Shown here in pieces: positions 57,694 to 64,000 of a stretch of DNA of 64,000 nucleotides. The notes beneath the pieces are model-generated. The model did no database searches. It saw only the letters and a list, made by a program, of their open reading frames with translations, and was not told the origin of the DNA. This DNA comes from Clytia hemisphaerica (taxonomy: Eukaryota > Cnidaria > Hydrozoa > Leptothecata > Clytiidae): the NCBI GenBank assembly GCA_902728285.1, contig CACVBU010000354.1:310001-374000 (forward strand). The letters are read 5' to 3'. The position numbers and the translations under genes are program-made. The first letter of the stretch is position 1; every line of letters starts with the position of its first letter.

Positions 57694-58006
57694 CAGTTGA
57701 CTCTCGCTAATTTAAACTCGAATTACGAATCTCATTTGTTCGAATTACGAATCTCCTTAGTTCAAATACGGAGAGATTCGAATTACAGAAAGCATTTTAG
57801 GAGAGTATCTAATTTAAACTGGAAGAATGGGGAATCTCTTGAATCTCATTTGTTCGAATTACGAATCTCATTAGCTCGAATACGGATAGATTCGAATTAC
57901 AGAAAGTATTTTAGGAAGGTATCTTCTCCACGGGTACTGAACATTTAATCGTTCGAACTTTAGAGAGATTCGAAGAAACAAAGTTCGAATTGGCGAGAGC
58001 ACACTG
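57694..58006. mobile_element. 313-bp Tigger-like MITE with TTCGAATTA motifs
   Basis: TA-flanked; the left end CAGTTGACTCTCGCTAATTT and the right end AATTGGCGAGAGCACACTG are near inverses. TTCGAATTACGAATCTC is repeated several times, partly as a 120-bp internal duplication (57710-57800 and 57835-57925). Confidence 0.75.
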
Positions 58007-58120
58007 TAAAGGGTATATGAAATGAAAAAATAGAATTATACTTTTTGTAGTGTTTTTTTGATCATCAAAAATTATATTATAATAATTATACAAAGTAGCG
58101 GTATTTTTTATCCGTAAACT

Positions 58121-58593
58121 TTACTTTTTACGTCTGAAGAAAGACTTCTTCTTAGTACATTGTATACGGTGCATATTATCTTCCAATTTGTTAAGTCTCT
58201 TGTTACACGACATCTCCATATCCTCAACCTTCTTTGCCAAAGCCTCATAGTTCTCTAAAGTACCTCTGTAGTAATTGTTCAATTCAAGGATCTTGAATCT
58301 CAACATTTCTTTCTCCGTTCGTTCTTGAAGACAATCAATTTTTAATGACGTCACTAGCTGACGTAATTTATCACAGCTGCCACATGAGGTTTTTGGTATG
58401 AAGGAGTCGGTTCTAGTTTGCAATCCTTGGGTTTGTTGGTTTTCTCCGATATTTGGTAGTGATTCTTCTATCGTTTTGAGATAATCTTAGACGAGACATA
58501 AGTGACTTTTTAAGTTAAAGTTTTCTTGCTGTATTTTTTGTAGATTGTCTTTTTCGTCGCCGTTTAGTTGTGGTGAAGATTCAATGGTGGAAT
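58121..58593 (-). pseudogene. Last exon of a coiled-coil gene with one in-frame stop
   Basis: The acceptor TTTTTAG precedes 58593. From there one frame (first two bases complete a split codon) runs 155 codons to TAA at 58121-58123, except for a single TAA at 58487-58489. It reads STIESSPQLNGDEKDNLQ and later DYLKTIEESLPNIGENQQ on either side of the stop. It then continues with KLRQLVTSLKIDCLQERTE and YEALAKKVEDMEMSCNKRLN, helical and charged as in coiled coils, ending in a basic tail (KKKSFFRRKK). The frame is kept after the stop, so one base change explains the break: young pseudogene, allele or read error. Upstream exons were not found in the window. The family is not recognised. Confidence 0.5.
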
Positions 58594-58599
58594 CTAAAA

Positions 58600-60050
58600 A
58601 CAAAAAGTAGTTCGAGCATCACAGTTTTTCTTTCTCTAAAGCATAACCTATGATCGGTCTACGATTTTTTGCACCCTCGCGAGCCAGGGCCGATAAACGA
58701 TTCTGCGACTTAAAGAGGCCAGTACCGTATAATTGGAGGAATCGTTTAGGGCCCTGGTACTTTAGAAGAGAAAATATCAAGAATCTTGATATTTTTCGAC
58801 CTTTGGACTCTGGCAGCTTGAGTGTGGGCAAGATGTTGCGAAGATAAGTACAGCCGAGCTGCGAGCACACTTACTAAAATAATTTATATCAAAATGCTGT
58901 AAATAGTTTTTCTCCGTATGACCATTTGGCATGGGAAAAGAAAATAATGTTGATTTTGACATTTGGAAGGGAAATGCAAGTAGAAAATGACTGTGACTGT
59001 TGTTTGGAATACAGAATGGCTTTCCTCTGTCTTTTAATGGTTTTTTACTGGCTCAAAATAAATTAGTAGCCTTGCAATAAGTCTCAACTTCCAATTGTTG
59101 TTTTTTAAATTTGGCTCTCTGATATGGATATTTTTTTTGTGGTGAAGTTTTAGGGTTGGTGCAAAAAACTGCTGTGAACTGGTCCTAATGCCTAAACAGT
59201 TAAAGCTATAAATTAACTGGCTTTAAACACACTCAGCATATCTAAAGAAATTTCAACCTTGAAATTATTGCTTTCTTCCTCACTTTTAGATTATATGAAA
59301 ATTAAATAAAACATTTTCAACAGCTCTATTGCTTTGCTGCTCAGGCTCTGCTGATGCTGCTCATCCAAAAAGTAGTTGATAGAATTTTTATATCCAGCCT
59401 CAAGAACGTAAATTCCAATTGTGCATCCATATCATGTCACCAGAGCCGGGAACGATGAACAACAGTGACAGTAGCAGTAGGATGAATTCAATCAGATTTT
59501 TGTACAACAACATATAAGTGTTTTTGTGTGTACAAACATGAAAAGTATCATGTCCTCAACATCATTGCATCTTGCTTTTGTGACTAATTGGCTGATTGGA
59601 ATAAACATGAGCTATAGATAGAAACTCTGAGAGATTGCACTATTTGTTAGCCCTGGTTAAATTCCAGGATGCTAAATAACTAAATGCATTACTCAGTCAT
59701 CAGTGTCAGTTGAAGTTAATTTTAAACAAATTTTGACCACTGTTATGATGTTTAACTACTGGTTTAAATAATAAGAAAGAAAAGATTGATGGACACTTTA
59801 TGGACTGTGTAACAATTAAGAGTGAAAATGCTTGATCTTTGTTACTTTCACTTCACTGAAAAACAATTATTTAATGAAAAAGGACAATTGGAGATAAAAT
59901 GGTGAAATCAGCAAGAGGCAAAAATTGCGAAAAATAAGAATTTGGGGAATACAATTACTTTGGAGAGAACTTATTTTGGCAAGGAGCTAAGTAAAATAGA
60001 ATTTTTTATAAATGTGATTTTGGCGAGAAATGCAATTTTAATTTTGGAAA
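58600..60050. other. Spacer, no gene seen
   Basis: Upstream exons of the coiled-coil gene could lie here but none could be supported. Positions 59870-60050 contain ATTTTGGCGAGAAA-type motifs like those of the TTTGGCG elements, and similar sequence resumes at 61040 after younger insertions. Confidence 0.4.
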
Positions 60051-60056
60051 AAATTA

Positions 60057-60336
60057 CACGTTTTTTTTTTTTTAAGAAACTAGTTTTACCAAGCAGCCTC
60101 AATGTTTCTTAAGAAATCGGCCCTTTGAGCCTTAAATGTTTCTTACATGTTTCTAAACTTTTTGACATACTCAACCTCGTGGAATGCTGGATTGGTAGGT
60201 TCTTAAAAAAAACCGAATGAAAAAATGTTATTTTCTCATTCTCAGCCTCAGCATGTTTCTCACATGTTTCTTAGTTTTTAGGCATTCAGAGCCTCATGTT
60301 TCTTAAAAGTGTGTTTCTTAAAAAAAAAAAAACGTG
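60057..60336. mobile_element. 280-bp MITE with TTTCTTA motifs
   Basis: TA-flanked; CACGTTTTTTTTTTTTTAAG at the left and CTTAAAAAAAAAAAAACGTG at the right are near-perfect inverses. TTTCTTA occurs about eight times. This is the same design as the pogo-related MITEs but with the motif changed from TTCTTA-T to GTTTCTTA, a sister family. Confidence 0.8.
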
Positions 60337-60633
60337 TAATTTGGGCAAATAGCACAGTATAATATACCGTAAGTTGGTCTAATCTCAACATCCGTCTTCT
60401 AATTTCAACACCCTTCTTTAGAGATAGGAATAATATGAAAGTTGGAATCGGTGATTGAAAAAGAATTTTTCCTCTCTTACCACTACAGCAAAGAAAAATA
60501 ATTTCAACCTTTCTATTATTTTCAGCTCTAGAAAAGGGTGTCAAATTTAGATGAGGGATGTCGACATTAGACCAAGTTACGGTAACGTGGCTCTTTTATG
60601 CTAAAAAATTATATAGTGTTTCAAATAGAACTT

Positions 60634-61037
60634 TGGGGTTACACATAGTACGTACGCACTAAAATGTCAAAAATCGAGTATATACCCCTCCCCCTGTAGG
60701 CAAGCAGACGCAAATGGCTATACCCCCTGGTGAGTACATACTTTTTTCATTCACAACCTCCCCCCCTGGCTGAAAAAAAATCAAATTCAAAAGGCTTGGG
60801 TTTTCCCCTTTTTCTATGAGAGAGAAACAGCTGATATTTTGTAAGGAACAAGCGAATAATAATTCTCTTTTTATTCTCTTTCAATCAATTTTACAAGCAA
60901 AAAAAGGCCTTTGAGTTTTTTTTTCTGCGTACTTACTTTTCTTTCGACCCTTCCCCTTCCCCTCTGTACGCAAGCATATGCTTTTGAGAAGACACCCCCT
61001 CTCCCCCTTAGTGCGTACGTGCTATGTGGACGGCCCC
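60634..61037. mobile_element. TIR element with GTACGTACGCACTAA ends
   Basis: ACACATAGTACGTACGCACT at the left is matched by AGTGCGTACGTGCTATGTGG at the right. CCCCTCCCC/CCCCCT runs and GCAAGCA motifs recur inside. No credible protein; the minus-strand frame at 60871-61071 lies across the right end. Confidence 0.75.
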
Positions 61038-61650
61038 TTAGGAAAATCACTGGAAATTTTAATTCTGGCAAGAACTTATTATGGTGAGGCAGGGTGAGGA
61101 AGCAATTCTTTCAATTTTGGCGATAACTAATTTTGGTAAATTTTGTTCTGTTACTATATCATCATTCATTAAGAATTTATTTATTTATTTAGAACACATT
61201 ATAATATTGTACATTGAATTATGTAAAATACCCATTCGAAATTTTATGAAAATTTTAATGCTAGCTATAAATCATTGTATAGAGTTTGGAATTGAATTGT
61301 AATTAATAAGAGTTTTCTGACTAGTAAAATGAATTTGATATTCTTGTGTGAATCTTTATACGTGCCATTTTTAAGATTTTTCTTGTGAATCTTTAAACGA
61401 TTTTCAACTCAGGGTTTTAATAATGAAAACATGGTGTAATAAGTTTTTTAGAGATTTGCTAGATGATCAAAAGAAATCTGCAGGAATACATTTTACATGA
61501 AACTTTAATAAACTTGGAACATTTCGTTTTATTAAATTAACAAAAAAAAATATTTACTGGTCCTATGGAAAATGTTCATGGGAAAGGCTTGAAAATAATG
61601 TTAGATTTTGTTGAATTTCAATATTAAAAAGAGGTCGATTGTAATCAAGG

Positions 61651-62001
61651 ACTACCTTAAAGGAATAAATTATGACGGAAATAAAATTTGGCGGATTTAT
61701 ACCAGGAATCTGCCAAATTAAGTTTCCACCAAAGTTTCTTTTTTCCGCCATACGTCAAATTAAATTCCCGCCAAATTTAATTTATCTCGTGTATTCTCCA
61801 AATTTGTGCTATTTCAGGCCTTGAAAACAGGCTTTTGCTTATTTGGTAACAATTTTTGGCCAAAAATTTCCTTCAACCGCCAAATTAAATTCTCGCCTAA
61901 TTTCTTTTTTCTAGCCATCCGCCAAATTAAACCCCTCTGAAAAAACTTTTTCAACCACCCGCCAAATTAAATTCCTGCCAAAATTTCTTCCTTAAAGGTA
62001 T
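61651..62001. mobile_element. TIR element with CGCCAAATTAAA motifs
   Basis: CTACCTTAAAGGAATAAATT at the left and TTCTTCCTTAAAGGTA at the right are inverse. CCGCCAAATTAAA or TTTGGCGG occurs about eight times. Ends and motif both resemble the 3364-5552 element, so the two are distant relatives. Confidence 0.75.
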
Positions 62002-62479
62002 TATTATCAATTTTGAATTCAGTTTCCAAAAAAAGTCTCGAGAACAGTGAAGGTAAAGTACAAATTCCAAATTTTATTTCTGCCTTTAATTAGGGTGTAA
62101 ACTAGATTTTGAATTTTAGAGTTTCAAAATTGTCACAATTTTTTATCAAAATTTATTATATTGTAAGACTTTTTGCGCAATTTTGAGGTCCATAAGTCAA
62201 AAATCCACTGTTTGCCCCAGGGGTATCTGATTCGCAGTAGTAGCAAAAAACGGCAAAAATGGCATTTTTTGTCCATTTTAAGACTATAAAAGGCCAGGAA
62301 ATGGTCAAAATGGTTTCTAAATGGTGTCTTGTACTAATATTCAACACAAAAAGACAAAATAACCCCAGTGAGATCGCTCAATGTTTCAATTTCAGGCTAA
62401 AAAGGCCGATTTTCTCGGATTCTGGGTAGCAAAATGCATGAAAGCAGCATTTTTGAGGACCCACAACTTTTAAACTTTT

Positions 62480-63660
62480 TAAGGTACACACTTGAAATTT
62501 CAGCAATGAAACACTTCAGAGAAAGCTCCAGGAAAAATCAAACTTGAGTTTTCAAATATTTCCTATAAATCCATAATAGCGCCCTAGAAATTGAGTTTTC
62601 ATGCTAAATGCCAATATTTCAAGCTAAAACTTGGTTTTCTCTGGCTAAAATCTCAAAAATGGTTTCAAAGGTGTCCTGAAACTCTTGGGTGATGAAATAT
62701 TCAGGAAAAACTCTGGAGAATCAAAATGGTTTGGGTTAGAAATTCCAAAGTTCGCCATATGGAATGCATTTCCACTTAAAAACGCGATATTTAGAGTTAA
62801 AGTCTAATTTTTCTCAGACTAAAATCTCAAAAATGGGTTTCAAATGGTGTCCTGAAATCTTTTGGTGTTGAAAGTATTCTGGATATACTCTGGGAGAACC
62901 AAAATGGTTTGGGTTTGAAATTTGCCCAAGTCTGCCATTATGGTATTGTATTTCCCACTAAAACGCAATATTTAGAGTTAAAGTCTAATTTTCTCAGGCT
63001 AAAATCTCAAAAATGGTTTCAATTAGGGTCCTGAAATCTTTTGGTGTTGAAAGTATTCTGGATATACTCTGGGAGAACCAAAATGGTTTGGGTTTGAAAT
63101 TTGCCCAAGTCTGCCATTATGGTATTGCATTTCCCACTAAAACGCAATATTTAGAGTTAAAGTCTGATTTTCTCAGGCTAAAATCTCAAAAATGGTTTCA
63201 AATAGGGTCCTGAAATCTTTTGGTGTTGAAAGTATTCTGGATATACTCTGGGAGAACCAAAATGGTTTGGGTTTGAAATTTGCCCAAGTCTTCCATTATG
63301 GTATTGCATTTCCCACTAAAACGCAATATTTAGAGTTAAAGTCTGATTTTCTCAGGCTAAAATCTCAAAAATGGTTTCAAATAGGGTCCTGAAATCTTTT
63401 GGTGTTGAAAGTATTCTGGATATACTCTGGGAGAACCAAAATGGTTTGGGTTTGAAATTTGCCTAAGTCTGCCAATATGGTATTGCATTTCCTACTAAAA
63501 CGTGATATTTAAATTTAAGAGTTAAAGTCTAATTTTCTCAGGCTAAAATCTCAAAAATGGTTTCAAATAGGGTCCTGAAATCTTTTGGTGTTGAAAGTAT
63601 CCTGGGAACACTCAAGGAAAATCATAGTGGTTCACAATTGTCATATATATGCCAAAGTCT
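62480..63660 (+). repeat. 179-bp satellite, direct array
   Basis: TTGAAAGTATTCTGGATATA recurs at about 62867, 63046, 63225 and 63404, exactly 179 bases apart in the clean part, with worn units on both sides. The repeated short frames starting at 63013 and 63192 reflect the unit and not a gene. Confidence 0.92.
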
Positions 63661-63689
63661 GTCATTATGAATTTCATTTCTTTAGGAAG

Positions 63690-64000
63690 AACATTCAAGC
63701 TTACTCAAACATTGTGTTTTAGAATGAAATACAATTCCATAATGGCAGACTTTGGCAAATTTCTGACCAAAACCATTTTGGTTTTCCCATAGTATTTCCA
63801 GAATATTTTCAACACCAAAAGATTTCAGGACCCTATTTGAAACCACTTTTGAGATTTTAGCCTGAGAAAATTAGAGTTTAGCTCTAAATATTGCTTTTTA
63901 GTGGGAAATGCAATTCCATCATGGCGAACTTTGGCAAATTTCTAACCCGAACCATTTTGGTTCTCCCAGAGTATATCCAGAATACTTTCAACACCAAAAG
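63690..64000 (-). repeat. 179-bp satellite, inverted array (runs off the window)
   Basis: GAATACTTTCAACACCAAAA and CCTGAGAAAATTAGA are the complements of the unit in 62480-63660. At least one and a half units are present, and the array continues past the window end. The switch point near 63660-63720 holds a short non-repeat spacer. Confidence 0.9.

Noticed and set aside
58619..58870. 83-codon minus-strand frame next to the coiled-coil exon
   Set aside because: Also open on the other strand, no splice link to 58593 in a matching phase, and no known domain.
63013..63392. Two near-identical 66-codon frames
   Set aside because: Copies of the 179-bp satellite unit, not a gene family.

Overview
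The window is AT-rich animal nuclear DNA. It shows spliced genes with GT-AG introns, very dense short inverted-repeat transposons, tandem satellites, a tRNA-derived SINE and decayed LINEs. The gene repertoire (metazoan RPS9, a HEATR4-like protein, queuosine salvage QNG1, a secreted LamG-trypsin mosaic) and the repeat style suggest a non-bilaterian or other early-branching animal, perhaps a cnidarian. The species cannot be fixed from the sequence. All exon maps below were made by hand from splice signals and reading-phase continuity, without transcripts.

Layout. 1-9.2 kb is gene-free and made of nested inverted-repeat elements: a 6.1 kb TIR element invaded by several others, then a 1.65 kb composite palindrome. 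9.3-11.2 kb carries RPS9 on the minus strand (2 exons). 11.8-14 kb holds nested MITEs and a LINE reverse-transcriptase scrap. 14.4-39.8 kb is one long plus-strand gene of about 27 exons (about 865 aa) whose C-terminal half is HEAT repeats, best guess HEATR4. Its introns host a complete pogo-like DNA transposon with an intact 690-705 aa transposase (31.1-34.1 kb), a 155-bp satellite, a motif-rich MITE and a 3.7 kb element bounded by inverted 24-bp minisatellites. 41.5-43.1 kb is QNG1 (2 exons, 339 aa, plus strand). 43.6-45.2 kb is a decayed LINE on the minus strand. 48.7-57.0 kb is a 9-exon secreted protease (588 aa: signal peptide, two nearly identical LamG-like modules, trypsin domain). 58.1-58.6 kb is the last exon of a minus-strand coiled-coil gene broken by one in-frame stop. 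59-64 kb is repeats, ending in a 179-bp satellite that flips orientation.

The genes are independent and show no shared pathway. The main theme is mobile DNA. A full-length TA-flanked pogo-like element coexists with several short copies sharing its ends. Many other TIR elements share one design: a 6-10 bp motif repeated many times in both orientations throughout the element. Several of these structures place long inverted repeats inside introns, which could affect splicing or make double-stranded RNA.
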